Assembly: GCA_036417435.1 (NCBI GenBank)
Contig: CM070908.1
Coordinates: forward strand, 50,067,090-50,131,089
Direction of reading: 5' to 3'
Source of the DNA: Inia geoffrensis
Taxonomy: Eukaryota > Chordata > Mammalia > Artiodactyla > Iniidae
Length of the DNA: 64,000 bases
The position numbers were made by a program, and so were the translations under genes. The notes under the pieces were generated by a model that was not told the origin of the DNA, ran no database searches, and worked only from the letters and a program-made list of their open reading frames with translations. Shown one piece after another: positions 37,964 to 50,961 of this stretch. The first letter of the stretch is position 1; every line of letters begins with the position of its first letter.

Positions 37964-38540
37964 CTGTTTCAGATTCTTACTTTGTTCCTGTAAATACGAC
38001 TTCTAGTCTTACTGGTGTAATATCGTCTCTGTAAAGCATTTTGAGATTTTTTCTAAATACCTGTGACTGGTGATACTTAATTTATCACCAAAAATACATC
38101 CTGGATTATGAGGTTATGTATTTTCATTGTCAAAATTAGCTAAGCCATCTTTGATTTCCACAGGCCAGACCAGATCTGCAGGCTCTTTCCAAGGAGTCAG
38201 TGACCACTCCCAGTCCTCACTTCTTGCAGTCATGTTTTCAGCTTAACAAAATCTCCTAAAAACTCTTCCCGTATGGCTTTTCACATAATCTGTCCCATAT
38301 CACCATTATTTACATGCAAGAAATTGCCTAGATGCCTTAGGAAATGGGTATATTAATCATCTTTGTACTAATTAAGTCATTCCAAAATTAGGTATTGAGG
38401 ACTTTTATAACAAGCACTATGATGCCAGGAGCTTAGATATATAACCTGATTGAATGTGCAAAACTAAATTTAGACTGTGAATAGCAGGAAGGCTTGGTTG
38501 CAACCTAGAATACAAAAGTGAATTTAAAAAATGATTATAG

Positions 38541-38742
38541 GGCTTCCCTGGTGGCACAGTGGTTGAGAGTCCGCCTGCCGATGCAGGGGACACGGGTTCG
38601 TGCCCCGGTCTGGGAAGATCCCACATGCCGCGGAGCGGCTGGGCCCGTGAGCCATGGCCGCTGAGCCTGCGCGTCCGGAGCCTGTGCTCCGCAACGGGAG
38701 GGGCCACAACAGTGAGAGGCCTGCGTACCGCAAAAAAAAAAA
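38541..38742 (+). mobile_element. Cetacean SINE (CHR-2 type), copy 7
   Basis: Complete forward copy with a short A-tail. Target duplication gattatag at 38533-38540 and 38743-38750. Confidence 0.94.
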
Positions 38743-38767
38743 GATTATAGCTTCTGATGTTGTCTTT

Positions 38768-38905
38768 ATTTATTTATTGAGGAAACATTTTGAGAGCCTG
38801 AATAAATGCCAAAAGCTGTGCTAGGCACTGGGGCTGTAGTGGTACATGAGAACGCCACTCTTCTTAAGGACTTTAATGTGGAAATGGGAACGGAAACACA
38901 GTCAG
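38768..38905 (-). repeat. L2 LINE end (reverse)
   Basis: 'tttatttattgaggaaacat', 'gctgtgctaggcactggggc' and 'tgtagtggtacatgagaacg' are the reverse complement of the L2 terminus. Confidence 0.65.
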
Positions 38906-39357
38906 TTACAGTACAGAGCAAGAAGGAGCAAGAAGCAAGGTCACCTTTCACTAACTTAGAGGCATTAGAGGCATTAGCACACACCACTCCCATATTTTCT
39001 TCTGAAATGTAAATCTTCCTTAAATTCACCCAAACTACGGATTAGAATGAGCGGATTCGGAAATGAGGAGGCTGAACTAAAAGGCATTTTTAAGAAATGC
39101 AACTTAATACTTTTAAGCAGTGATGGTACCTACAGGAGAGGGTAAAGTCAGGCTCAGTGTCTCGAAGAATGTGTAAGGGCTTCTATAAATAGGCAAGAAA
39201 CATTTGATAGCGCAGAGAACACTTGGCAATACCTCTGCGTGCCCTACACGCATTTAAAAATAGTTCTATCAGGCTTCTCTCTTAGGACAGATGGAGATTT
39301 TCTGATCTTCCCCAGCCAACTATCAACATACCTTCTCTGTTAAAGATTATCTAAAAC

Positions 39358-39560
39358 AGTGTTTTTCAGTCTTTGACTACAACCCACAGTAAGAAATTAT
39401 TTTTCGATAGTGACAGCATCCACTCTAAAATACATGAAACTGAAACAAAAGTTTCTTGATAGAGTATCCATCATTTCTACATGAAATGCATACTGATATT
39501 TTCTATTCCATTTTATTCTCACTGTTCATTAAAAGGGAAAATAAAACTCTGATGTGACTC
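39358..39560 (+). repeat. hAT-type DNA transposon remnant
   Basis: 'acagtgtttttcagtctttg', 'caacccacagtaagaaatta' and 'aaactgaaacaaaagtttct' resemble a MER58-like hAT-Charlie element; family assignment is from memory. Confidence 0.4.
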
Positions 39561-39589
39561 ACAGTTGACTATATAACTGAAGACCAGTT

Positions 39590-39776
39590 AGTATGGTGGT
39601 TCTTAACCCAAGTTAATATTAGAATTATCTGAAGAGTTTTTTGAAAAATAGCAACGCAGCGTCCTTACTCCAGATCAAAAAATCAGAATCTTTGATGTGG
39701 GGTAAGGGCAATGCTATTTATTTAAAAAGCTTCCCAGGTGACCCCATTGTGCAGCCATGATTGCAAAGCACTGCTC
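39590..39776 (+). repeat. MER5A-like hAT DNA transposon remnant
   Basis: 'ggtggttcttaacccaagtt', 'agaattatctgaagagtttt', 'cttcccaggtgaccccattg' and the terminal 'caaagcactg' match the order of MER5A, including its inverted ends. Confidence 0.7.
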
Positions 39777-40354
39777 TGATGGGTCTTGACCTTATGCTGA
39801 AAAATCCTGATCTAGAAGTTTTGGTCGGCATTACATTCACATTGAATCTAGAAAACTCTCGAGTGTTGAGTTTTCACCAGAGCATATAAGCCAGGCTGAT
39901 TATCTGCCTTCTTTTTGTGCTGTGAGTGCCAATCATCCAAGTTTTATTTGTGTGTGAGTACAAGTGAAGAATGACTTTAGTCCATGCAACTACATAAAGA
40001 GCATACAGGTTTGACATGAATAATGCTGGAGTCTTCATCAGGGGGGAAAATGCTCCAAGCTATGAAACATATGTCCAAGGATTTGGTGTGGATGTGATGT
40101 GAAACAAAAACCTCACAACCTTAATCTATTACACTTTTCGATTTGCTAGGTGTTTGTGACAGGGGACAAAGATTCACTTGTTTTTGGAAGCTTAATCATA
40201 TCAACATGGATACGAGTAAACCTCGCTCACTCACCTGAGATCTTGCATTACTCCGATCTCTGAGTTTCTACAATTCTACCTGATACATATCTATTGTCAC
40301 CCTTCTTGTTGCAAAAGGGAGTTAAGGCAGCTTACAAAAATACAATATGGTGGG

Positions 40355-40445
40355 ATTAGAAGAGAAAAGGAGGAAGGGGAGGCAAGACGGCAGGGAAGGT
40401 AGGAGGATGAAGGAGGTGGGGACAAGGGGGAGGGGGGGGAGGACA
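40355..40445 (+). repeat. Purine-rich (GGA)-type tract
   Basis: About 90 bases almost entirely A/G, ending in ggggacaagggggagggggg. The opposite strand gives Pro/Ser-rich frames, not a gene. Confidence 0.8.
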
Positions 40446-41554
40446 CGCGGTCCATTCTGACAGAAGGGGTGATGTGGAAACACGATGAAATGTGGAGTGA
40501 CATCTGTGCACAAAAGGCACGCCAGAAGGAGAATGAAAGGGGACAGATATTTGCCAAGGTCTCAGCACACCCGGTCCTACAGGCACAGCAAAAGCGTCCA
40601 GGTGTCACTTGCTGCTTCTGAGCGCTGAGTCTTGACTGTGAACTGTCAACTACATCATGCTGCCCCATCGCCTCCCTCATCATTCATCTGTAATTTGAGG
40701 ATAATGACATTGTGTTGCATCCCACCTCCCGGGGATGGATGTTCATGGCACAATGTTTAAGTGAATGTCTGGAAGAAAACATTTATTAACTCAAAACATA
40801 TTTCTTCAGTCTAGATGGCTTAGTTGCCTCTCTTCAAAATAGGTGGACAGGCATAGATGGAAATGAGGTCTTTCAAATTGGACAAAACGGACACCGGGCA
40901 AGTGTGCTGCTTTGGACGGGGGCTATAAGAGCGATTCTACAGCAGGAGCACAATATTTAACAAAATCAATCTATGTCTCCAGCTTATTGCAATGCTGTTC
41001 ACAGGGGCACATTCAGCAGCAAGGCTGCCGGCCTACATTTCTGGGAGCTTTAGCATCCTTGAGAGTTCTGGCCTCTGAGGCCTGGAGCACAGGTAAGAGA
41101 TTGATTTTGCACAGGGAAATGCTACCCAGGAGGGTCATTTCTGAAACACTGTTCCCTGATTTTTGTAAAAATTCCATGAAAGGGTTGTTGGAAATTGTTG
41201 ATATTACCATAACCATGCGCAATCCCACAGAAAACTGGCTTAAATAATAGTTTGAAATGAACTAGGAAGCACTTGGTAAAAACCTCTGAATAGAACCTAG
41301 GATGTAGTGAACAAAAGCATTCTTTTCCCAAGGACTCATAAAATACAGAAATGTGCTAAAACGACAAAGAATTTTCCCACTGTACACATGGACGTTTGTC
41401 CACACAGAAGAATCTGTGCATTCACATGTGCCCTCAATCTAGAGAGAACAAGGAAACAAGAAATGGCATGCACAGGGCTGGCAGCATACTGTGCACTTTT
41501 GGACATTCTCTCACTCAAGGTCATAGCACTTCTTCAAAATGGGAAGTGTCTCCA

Positions 41555-41650
41555 TTTTACAGATAAAATAATGGAACTTCAGAGAAATTATGCGACTTGT
41601 CAAAGTCACACAGGGCAGAAGCAGAGGCAGAATTTGAACACAAGTCTTTC
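41555..41650 (-). repeat. MIR SINE fragment
   Basis: 'ccattttacagataaaataa', 'ggaacttcagagaaattatg' and 'gtcaaagtcacacagggcag' are MIR on the reverse strand. Confidence 0.7.
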
Positions 41651-41774
41651 TGGGCATCAAGGGCCCTAGGTGGAGGGAGGTATGCACTGAGAAATCCTAT
41701 TTAATCCCAGAATTTCCTAGTCAAACTGTGGTCCCAGAGCATGGGGAAGACAAAGTCCTCTCCTCTGCAGGTTC

Positions 41775-41905
41775 TAAATCAGGGATGGGCGAGTCCTGTA
41801 AACGAGTTCTGTAAACAGCCAGAGAGTAAATATTTTCAGCTTTAGAAGCCATGGGATCACTGTCACGGCTGTTCAACTCTGGGAGTATAGCATGAAAGTA
41901 GCCAT
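41775..41905 (+). repeat. Old DNA-transposon-like repeat fragment
   Basis: 'tctgtaaacagccagagagt' and 'aaatattttcagctttagaa' resemble a common mammalian repeat that begins 'ggtcagcaaactttttctgt'. Name not assigned. Confidence 0.5.
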
Positions 41906-43659
41906 ATGGGATCCTTAAATAACCAGATCACACATTCTCCACTTCGGACTGTTTAGAACAGGTCAGAAACCAGGCAGTAACTGGGATGAAGGCTTCACCC
42001 CGACTCTTATCCCGTATCCTCAAGCCCTCGAGCAGACCTCTGCTCAGAACCTCTAGGAAGGCCCTGTGCGCTGACAGGTCCAGTGCCCAGAGGCACAGGA
42101 ACTGCAAATGAACCACAGCTATCTTTCTTCTCCTGGCCTCCCCAAATCCATGAAATTGGTACAGTGATGAGGGACAGCATATCTTCTCTACGATTTCATG
42201 AAGCTTGGCACCGATGAATGACATTTTTGGTCCTAAATAATTATGATAAATGCCCTGAATGTAAGTGATGCCCTGTCTCAAGGATGCCTAAAGCAATGGC
42301 GGCTTTGGGGGACACCCCCATGTAGGGAAAGTTAACCCCCGTGGGCTCCCACCACTTCATTGTTAAACTGATACAGCCAATATCAGACTCTATAGTACAC
42401 TGAAGGTTGCTGGCTCCATGAAGTTCACCTCCCCACCCATCAAGAGTGAGTCAATCCCAAAGCACAATCTTTTTAAATTAAAGAGACATATAAAGAACTT
42501 CACTCTCCTGGAGGTTTTCCTCTTGGATTTCAACTGAACCCTTTAAGTGAAAGGCATCCTATAACTCTCATAATGGGAAAATAAAATCTGTTAAAGTGAC
42601 TAACCTTCTAACACCCTTCTAACACTTGCTGTTGCTACCTCACTGGTAGAAAACAATCTTTTTCTTATTATATATAAATTCCTGGTTCTCCGTAGTTCTG
42701 AAAAAAGCTATGTATTTCATTGAATTTCACTACGTCGCTGGCAAGTTGGATATTGAAATGGCACAAGGACGCTGACAATACTCCAAATGAATGCATTGGT
42801 ATTTCTGTGACTGGGTGTCGAGGGTTTAATCCGCACTATGGTGCTGTCTAAAACTGGTAATAAAACAGAGGAATAATGTGCCAAGATAAGATCCAAAGGA
42901 CATATAATAGTGACATGTGCTACTCCGTGACAAGGGCATAATGAAATGTACTGGGGAGAGAATAGCCTTATAAAACAGAAGCCGTGAACTTCTTTCTGAC
43001 AACTGCTGTGAGCTAGAAACAGGCAAGATGCGATCCATCTACCTTGTTCCATTTCAGTTTCTGGACCAGGTTTAAAACTCAGCAATCCATTAGTAAGTTG
43101 TCACAGCAAGAGATGGAAGACATTTATAGTACACAGTTTAGGCTCTCTGCCTGGTTCCCAGGGACTCCTAACTTCCCTTCTCTCCCACAGAGATGGTCAC
43201 ATCACACTGTTCCCCTGCCGCATCCCCATGGTCCCAGCTTACTGGACCAGAGGTGGAGAAGACAAGGAATTTGGAATGAACACTGCGAGATCCTCATTTA
43301 GCTTGTGTTCGTCTTTTGGGTAAAGATGTAAATATCATACTGTGAAGTGCCAACTTTTACCTGTCACATGAACTTAAAAACAAATAAAATTGTTATGAAT
43401 TTCAAAATGATATCACTTAGGATATGCAAAAATGACACTTCACTTTTCTTTCACTGAAATCATTTCTGATTTTGAGCTACGTTTATTTCCAATACAAACT
43501 ATTTAATCGGGTCACTTCCAGAAAAACTCAAAGCTCAAACTGAGTGATTTCTCAGACCATGCAGGCATAAAACATGGGCAATCGAGATTTTTCCTCTGAG
43601 AGTTTTCTTCCTCTTACTTTTTGTTTAACGTCGTTGGGACATTCACAAATGCCGCTAAG

Positions 43660-43866
43660 CAGGGTTATCAGATAAAATACAAAACCACCTATTAAATTTG
43701 AATTATATACAAATTTCATATAAATTCCTAAAACCCAAAATTTTTAGTAAAAGTATTATGCCATGCAATATTTAGGATATACTTATACTAAAATATGACA
43801 TGTCATTTATCTGAAATTCAAATTTCACTGTGCATCTTATGTTTGCAATTGCTAAATCTGCCAACT
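43660..43866. repeat. Palindromic MITE-like element
   Basis: The left half (from 'agggttatcagataaaatac') and the reverse complement of the right half (ending 'gcaattgctaaatctgccaa') align along most of their length around a centre near 43765 ('catgcaatattt'). This is the structure of a non-autonomous DNA transposon consisting mostly of inverted repeat. The family is not named. Confidence 0.7.
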
Positions 43867-44639
43867 GAAGCTAAGGAGGGGACATCTGTTTCTGCAGTGT
43901 GGTCACCGCTGTCCTTGTGCTGACCACCTGACCATTTCTAGCTCTTTCCAGATGCTCTTTCCTGTTTATGTCTAAAAACCTGCCTTGGGCTGTGGTTGTC
44001 AGATCACGAGTCATGCTCCTTGCTTCTTGACCCTATTTCCAGTCACCCTTGTGCCCCCGTTCATTTTCAGTCACTTTCAGTTGCTCTTCTGACCAGCCAC
44101 TGTGAAGCCTACAGGAGAACTGGGGGTATTCTCAGGCACTCTCATGCCTTGGATATACCCGCTTCCCATCTCTATTTAATTTCTGCTTTCCAGATTGGCA
44201 TGAGAGGTGGGGGAGAAGGGAGCCTTCCCAAATCTCTGAGCCTCACCTAGAACTTGGGCCAAGAAAGGAAAGAACCCACATATTCTATTTACAGGGAAGT
44301 TCTGGTTTTTCTTGAACCCCCTGGGTTTGCTTATTCATATTTAATACTTGGTTCTTCTTCAAACACTCTTCTCCACCACCACCCCCCAAACTTGAGGACT
44401 GTTTATCTGCTGGGGAAAGAAAATGCAAACTAAAAGTGGATTCTGGATGATAAGATGTCCTTTCAACTTTTGAGTTTAAAAGGTAAAAATTCATCACTCT
44501 TGATCTCTGCTTTCATTTTGATTATCTGACTACAATAAAACAAACCAGAATTTCATAACATATCTTAAGCACTTGGGAAGTTAAAATTACTTTTATAAAT
44601 CACCACTGGCTCGAAGAGTAAATCAACACTGTAATTATA

Positions 44640-45920
44640 GATTAATTGGGAAATAATTTAAATGAGAATACTCCAAAACAAAATTTAAGGAGCTGAGCCA
44701 AAACTGCCCTCAAATGTAAAATAACATTTTTACAGAACAAAAACATAAAGAAGCAGGAGTAAATGAATAACAATTAAATAAACAATAAAGATGTGACTTG
44801 AAAAAATAAATGCAAGAAGTGATTCTTATGGAGAGAAGATAAGGTAAGCAAACTAAGAAAAACTATATTAAAAATTAAGACTTCAGGCAAGGATATAAGG
44901 TAAAAATTAGATGAAAATGATGAAATGACATAGATTCTACTAATATACTTGAAAATCTCTATAAAATGTATTAAATATTTGAGAAAATGTTCTTGAAATT
45001 GATCAAGCAGAGCATGAAATTCTTAACAGTTGAATAAAAATGGGAAAATAATTATCTCCCTCCAAACTTCTGAACAAGAGTTTTTTTTGTGTGTGTGTGG
45101 TACGCGGGCCTTTCACTGTTGTGGCCTCTCCCGTTGCGGAGCACAGGGTCCGGACACGCAGGCTCAGCGGCCATGGCTCACGGGCCCAGCCGCTCCACGG
45201 CATGTGGGATCTTGCCAGACCGGGGCACGAACCCATGTCCCCTGCATTGGCAGGAGGACTCTCAACCACTGAGCCACCAGGGAAGCCCTGAACAAGAGTT
45301 TTATGATTGACTTTTCTCACCATTTCTAAAAGCTGATGATCTCTATGCTCTCATAATTATTCTAAAACAAATAAGACAGTTGAAAGCTGACAGTCAAAAT
45401 ACAATCCAACCAAGATAACATGCACACATACTCGTGTGCATACACACACACAGAGTAGATTAATTGTATGTATATAGAGGCCAAAATCTAAGTATACAAA
45501 TCCATTAATACATTAAAGCAATTTGCTGCAACTAAATGAGGTTAATCAGTAATGTAGAAAATCAATGAACACACATCTAACTTTGTTCAGGAGTAAAATG
45601 ATAGAACTACCTTATCAGATATTAAAAAGGGATATGGTAAAATTCAATACTCATTCCTAGATCATTTCTCAAGAGGATTTATACAGAATGTATATCTTAA
45701 AGCAACTTTAATAAAATCACAAAGAAGATAAAAATGCCTTCTATTTACTATTATTACTGAACATATTTTTGGAAATTTTATCAGTGCATTATAATTGCAA
45801 CTGATATGAAGCAAACAAAATTACAGTTATATACTAATATTATTATGTATTTATAAAATGCAAGAGAATAATTTGAAATCCCTCAGAACTAATATGAAAT
45901 CTGGTAAGATAATGGTGGTC
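44640..45920. repeat. Possible very old L1/HAL1-derived region
   Basis: Very A-rich, with pieces such as 'caatactcattcctagatca' and 'aaaaatgggaaaataattat' that look like decayed LINE ORF2. Interrupted by a SINE. Assignment weak. Confidence 0.3.
45085..45288 (-). mobile_element. Cetacean SINE (CHR-2 type), copy 8
   Basis: Reverse copy whose tail is partly gtgtgtgtgtg instead of pure T. Target duplication tgaacaagagtttt at 45071-45084 and 45289-45302. Confidence 0.94.
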
Positions 45921-47249
45921 ATAGTTAAACAAATGAATAATTTTAAATGAAGATTTTATAAGCCCAAGTGCCTCTGTTTTTTAGATAATGAGAGGAGGTC
46001 GGAATGGGTAAAGAAAGGAGATGCTAGTTATAGAAGCAAAATACACGAATCTATATCAACACAGATACAGTAACGTATTAATATTCATCTATCAAGAAAA
46101 TTTTAAATGATTTAACTTTGACTGGTGGGTGCGAATAATTTTTATACTCCTCGTTATGCCTGACACTATGCTATTTTGATCCTATGTTGCTTTAAAAATG
46201 GAAAGAAAATACCAATAACTGGTATGTTAAAGGTCACCTCTGTTTCAATTAATTTTCTAGACCGGCTTCTTCAGCAGCGTTGTTCTTTCACTTGATCTAC
46301 ATTTCCAAAACACCTGCTTTTTACCCTATTACATAAATACAGGTATTATATTTTAATTATTTGCTTAAAATTTGTTTCTTACTATCCCCTGAGTTCACTT
46401 ATGTTAGGGAGCATGTCTTACTCAAGTAACACATAAGAGGCTGCTCACATTTGCAGGTGGAATGAAAGGGTGAGTAAATTAACGAATGCTCATCCCCACT
46501 GGCTGCACTGAACAGCAGCTGATTATTAAAAGGCCAAAGCCTGACATATATCAATTCTGGTAATAAAAGACTAGATGAACTTGAAATGCTCCTATGGAAA
46601 ATAACAAGAAAGGCTGGAAAAAAAACATAAAAACTGCATCTAATAAAAAGCGTAGCAGACCTACACAAGGCAGAAGTAAACTTCTGGAAGGTACAGGAGA
46701 GGAGTGGAGCTCAGAGGTGAGCCAGAGATGCTTCCACCCCAGGGGCATGTTCAGACTCAGAAGGGCAGCTGCAACAAGAGCTAGAGTGGGGAGAGGTGAG
46801 GGAAGGGGAGTGTGGCCTCCACGTGTGGGGACCTGGAGTATCACCATCACTTTTCCTCCTAGCAGGCATTTCATGGGCTTCAGGAAACAGAGTTCAAAGG
46901 TGGTCAGTATAACAAGAGCACTAAAGCAATCTTTTCTCTTGTTTAGGACCCAAAGGTCTCCACTGGAAAGAGAGGTCAAGATTATACTCTGAAGATCCAG
47001 AGAATCTTTAAGCGTTGGTCCTGGACGGCTAATCCCCCCCTAGATGCCCAGAGAATGAAAATAAAATCCTCTGTAAAGAAAGAGAGTTTCACTTCTAGTT
47101 TCAAATTATTCCTGAAGGTAAATTTTTAAATAAAATATTCAGTAAACCATCAAGGATTGTAAGGTACCTCTCTAGACAATATGAGAGCCAGGACTCACAG
47201 ACTTAAGAAGCAATCGGCATAGCACTTGTGGGAATCCAGAAACTAGAGT

Positions 47250-48490
47250 TAGCAGAGGCAGACTGTGAGTCTATGTTCAGAATGTTCATGGAGATAAAAG
47301 CTGATCTTAAAGATGTCAACAAGAACCTAGAGACCTTCTATATGTAAAAAAGATTCAATTTGATGCTACGAAACCAGAAAGACAATAATAAGGTAAGAAC
47401 CCAAGGGCTAGTGTTAATAGCGGATTAGACATAGCTGAAGAGGGAATCAGTGAATTTCAAATAGGCCCTAAAAATTATCCACAAGGAGACAAGGAAAGAC
47501 AAAGTTATGAAACTTACAAACTAGAGTAAGAGAAGAAACAGTAAGGTTTAATATGCATTTAATTGGAGTGCCAGGAAAAAAAGGAGACAAGGTTGATAAT
47601 TAAATGGAGAATTTTTTAAACTTATGAAACATGTCAATCTTCAGATTCAAGAAGCACAATGGAGTCTAAGCAAGAAAAACCAAACAAAATATATATTAAT
47701 AACATTATAGATAAATGGCAGAAAATTAAAGAAAGCTAGAAAATCTTAAAGGACACCAGAGAAAGAAGTTATTTTGCCACCAAAGGAATGACAGTTAAGT
47801 AGTTAACTTTCTAATACACAATGCCAAAAGACAACAACAACAACAAAAATCATTAAAGTTCTAAAGGAAAATTCCTGACATAATTCTATCCCCAGAAAAA
47901 AATGAAATAAAGACATTTTCAAAGAAGCAAAGTCGAATAGAGTATGCCACCTTTTGATTCATTAAGAAATTCCTAAATATGATCTTCAAGAAAAAGGAAA
48001 ATTATACCAGATGGCACCTCTGGGACACAGCAAGAAATGAAGACATGTACACAAAAATGTTCGTAGCAAAATTTTGTAAAAGCCCCAAATTAGAATAACT
48101 CAAATGTTCATCAACAGCAAAATGGATAATCAAATGGTGATTTGTTCATATGGAACAGTATAAAGCAGAAAATGAATAACCCTGTGATTGTGCAACTCGT
48201 GAATGAATCTTACAGACGTAAGGTAAGTCTGAGTAACAACAGCAACAAAGCCAAACCAAAAAATACATACTGCATGATTCCATTTACATAAATTTCAAAA
48301 AGGCAAAAGTAAACTACTTATTTGAGAATGCATAACTACAAAGCAAAACTAAAGAGAAAAGTTAAAAAGTCAGTAACAGGAAGGAGCACATAGGGGATTT
48401 CTGGGTTTCTGTTCTTTGTTTTAATCTGTGTGGGAATCACCTGATTATTCTTTTTATAAAAATAAATTAAATCCATGTGTTTCATGCATA
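47250..48490 (+). repeat. Old L1 with ORF1 joined to the 3' end
   Basis: From 47250 to about 48035 the sequence reads as decayed L1 ORF1 and its linker: 'aaggaaagacaaagttatga', 'ataaagacattttcaaagaa', 'tataccagatggcacctctg'. At about 48045 it jumps to the ORF2 tail ('atgtacacaaaaatgttcgt', 'aactcaaatgttcatcaaca') and the 3' UTR. Most of ORF2 is missing. Confidence 0.65.
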
Positions 48491-50387
48491 TTTTATATTT
48501 TCCTTATATTTCATAATAATTAATTGAAAAATATCAATATCATCTAAACTCCCAAATAGCCCTTAGAATGAACTACCAGAGAAGATTCTAATTCCTTTTG
48601 CAATTAACAAAACTTCCTAAATTATAACTTTCCATCAGCATCATAGTGACCTAAAGGCAAGTATGTCTGCTGAGTAAATGCACGTGTGCTTGCATGCATG
48701 AGCTGTATGTAACTTCAATATATAAAATATGGCAATTATTTTACAAAGTTTCTGTTTTTCTACTCAGTCCACAATTAATTCCTGTATTATATGACAGTAA
48801 CAATTTCTGTACAAATTAGTGTTTAAGTACAACAGCTAAAAATCTATATAAGATAAATCTATATTTACCACCTCTGAGTTATCTATAAAATTAAAATACT
48901 TCTCTTCTTCACATGCACTTGTATCTGCATTTTGAATTGCCATGGAAGAAAAGCCCACAAAAAAATGGACTCCGTGAAATTATTTGGCCTTGAAACAACA
49001 AAGCTAGAAAGCCTAATTAGGAGTGTCAGATATGTTTTTAGATATCTTCCTTGGAAAACAACAAATATGACAGCTAGAAATGTGCAAAGGAAAACAAATG
49101 GAACGATTTATGCCAAGAAGTCAAAAGGGCCTCAAGCATCACACCAGAGAGCAGAAATAGTGTAGTGAGTTAATAGTAAAAAATAAAATAAAGGCAAAAG
49201 GCAGATGCTTAGAATATTTTAAAAATGCTAAAATCAAATTTTAGCCTACCCACTGAGGCAGGTGTAGCTCGCTACTTATGGCATGCATTTTTCCATTAGC
49301 TTCTTTCCAGGTTTTCTTTTATGCCCTAATCCTTATGTTTCTTGTGTTTTTTTTAGATTTTAACTTATGTAATCTTCCTATATGATGCGACCCTAATCAG
49401 TTTTGTTACAAGGTAAGATAGAGAAAATTCAATCTGTAAGTAGAATCCTCTTTCTGGGATATTTTTCAACTACTAGTTTTTGTGGAATCAGAGATGACAA
49501 AAGGACACAAAGGTAGAATTTCCTATTTCTTTCCTCTTGGTCATTTCTTAGCAAATCTGAAGTTTTCTGTGATGAATGGCAGAGAAGCAAATATTGCAGT
49601 CCCATAGACATGGGATGGCTGTTATGAAGAACGAATTCTTTACCTGGAAGGATATCAGAGAAATTCCCATATTCTTCGGGTTCTCCAGAAATAAGACAGG
49701 CAGATGATATTAAATGCAACCACAGGCAGCACCCCAACTCATTCAAGTCAAACTGATGAAATAAATGTAGCTCAATCAGTAGGACCAGGTGGAAACCACC
49801 CAAAGGTTTGAGGGAACTCAGGGATGAAATAGGAAAACTGTTGGCCAAGATGCTTGATCTAGCATTACAAACAGCCACCACCGTTACCCTGGCAGATTGT
49901 GAATGTCATTCTGTTCATTAGAAGGGGTCAAGAGAGGACCCGGGAGCCCTGGAAAAGCAACCTTCTCTTCCGCTTGTCCAGTATCCAATAAAGCAGAGCA
50001 TCATTAGACACTGAAACAAAAATAACTTTCTAGGGGAAAGACAATATGGTTTCTGCAAAAAGGAAAGCATGAGTCACTGATTTATTATTGGTCTCTGAGG
50101 CATGTAGATAAAAGGCCAAACGTTGGCACAGTTTAGGGTAGACTTTTTCTAATCACCAACATGAAATGGGATGTAAGGAGACAATGGACATCTCAAACCA
50201 TATGGATAAGACAAGCAATTTCTACACCCCCTCAAAAAAAAAAAAAAACCTCTCTGAACTAGCAAGAAGGGACGCTCTGAGACTTATCAGGTTGTGATGA
50301 TAAAGGATCTACTGCAGGTAACAAATTTAAAATATTACCATTTGATAGTATTGGAAAAAGATACAAAGTAAGTTCACTCCAGGAAAC

Positions 50388-50505
50388 CTTTTTATTGAGC
50401 ATGAATCGAGTGTCAGGCTTTGTACTAAGTTAGTGGGAGTACAGCAATGAATAGACCCCTTCTGTTCTCCAGTAACTCACAGTCTACCATATAGATGATT
50501 CCAAG
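50388..50505 (-). repeat. L2 LINE end (reverse)
   Basis: 'tttttattgagcatgaatcg', 'agtgtcaggctttgtactaa' and 'gtacagcaatgaatagaccc' are a reverse L2 terminus. Confidence 0.65.
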
Positions 50506-50642
50506 AACCAAGGGATAGGTTCTCTGCTGGGACTTGTGCCCATTTATGACATGATGGCAACTATTGACTGGAATCAGATAGTACAGTCATGATCATGCAA
50601 TAAGACATCCCTCAGAGCTGCAGTTCACCAAGGAATTAATAT

Positions 50643-50714
50643 ACTAGGCTATATGATGCATGGTTCTAAAACAAAGTTACTAGGCTATATGATGCATGGT
50701 TCTAAAACAAAGTA
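50643..50714 (+). repeat. 36-bp tandem duplication
   Basis: Two head-to-tail copies of a unit starting actaggctatatgatgcatg, identical over 35 of 36 bases. No other copies are seen. Confidence 0.97.
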
Positions 50715-50909
50715 CAATTCCCCTTGTTAAAATTAATGACAATTGCAATATGAACCCAGTAAATACTAAAACCCAATTTATTGGTTTGTTCAGTGGAGAA
50801 AGATATGATGGGTTTTGAACACAAGCAATTCTAACATTAATTATTATCTCTCTTTACCTCATGGGGAAGGAAAGCAGACACTATACCATGTGAAGTTTTT
50901 TAAATGTGA

Positions 50910-50911
<2 letters not shown>

Positions 50912-50956
<45 letters not shown>
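50912..50956. repeat. (AT)n microsatellite
   Basis: About 22 AT units bounded by gc-at and at-gc, making a perfect palindrome tgcatat...atatgca. Confidence 0.97.

Positions 50957-50961
<5 letters not shown>

Noticed and set aside
38541..38742. Possible tRNA gene because of tRNA-like A/B boxes
   Set aside because: It is a SINE of tRNA origin; the cloverleaf is not intact, and identical copies occur throughout.
46551..46992. Overlapping 142- and 132-codon frames on opposite strands
   Set aside because: Neither resembles a known protein; a GC-richer patch explains their length.
48932..49165. 77-codon basic open frame on the plus strand
   Set aside because: No known protein recognised and an A-rich context; probably chance.
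49429..49881. 150-codon open frame on the minus strand
   Set aside because: No domain or family is recognisable, there are no exon borders fitting GADL1, and one such frame is expected by chance in 64 kb.
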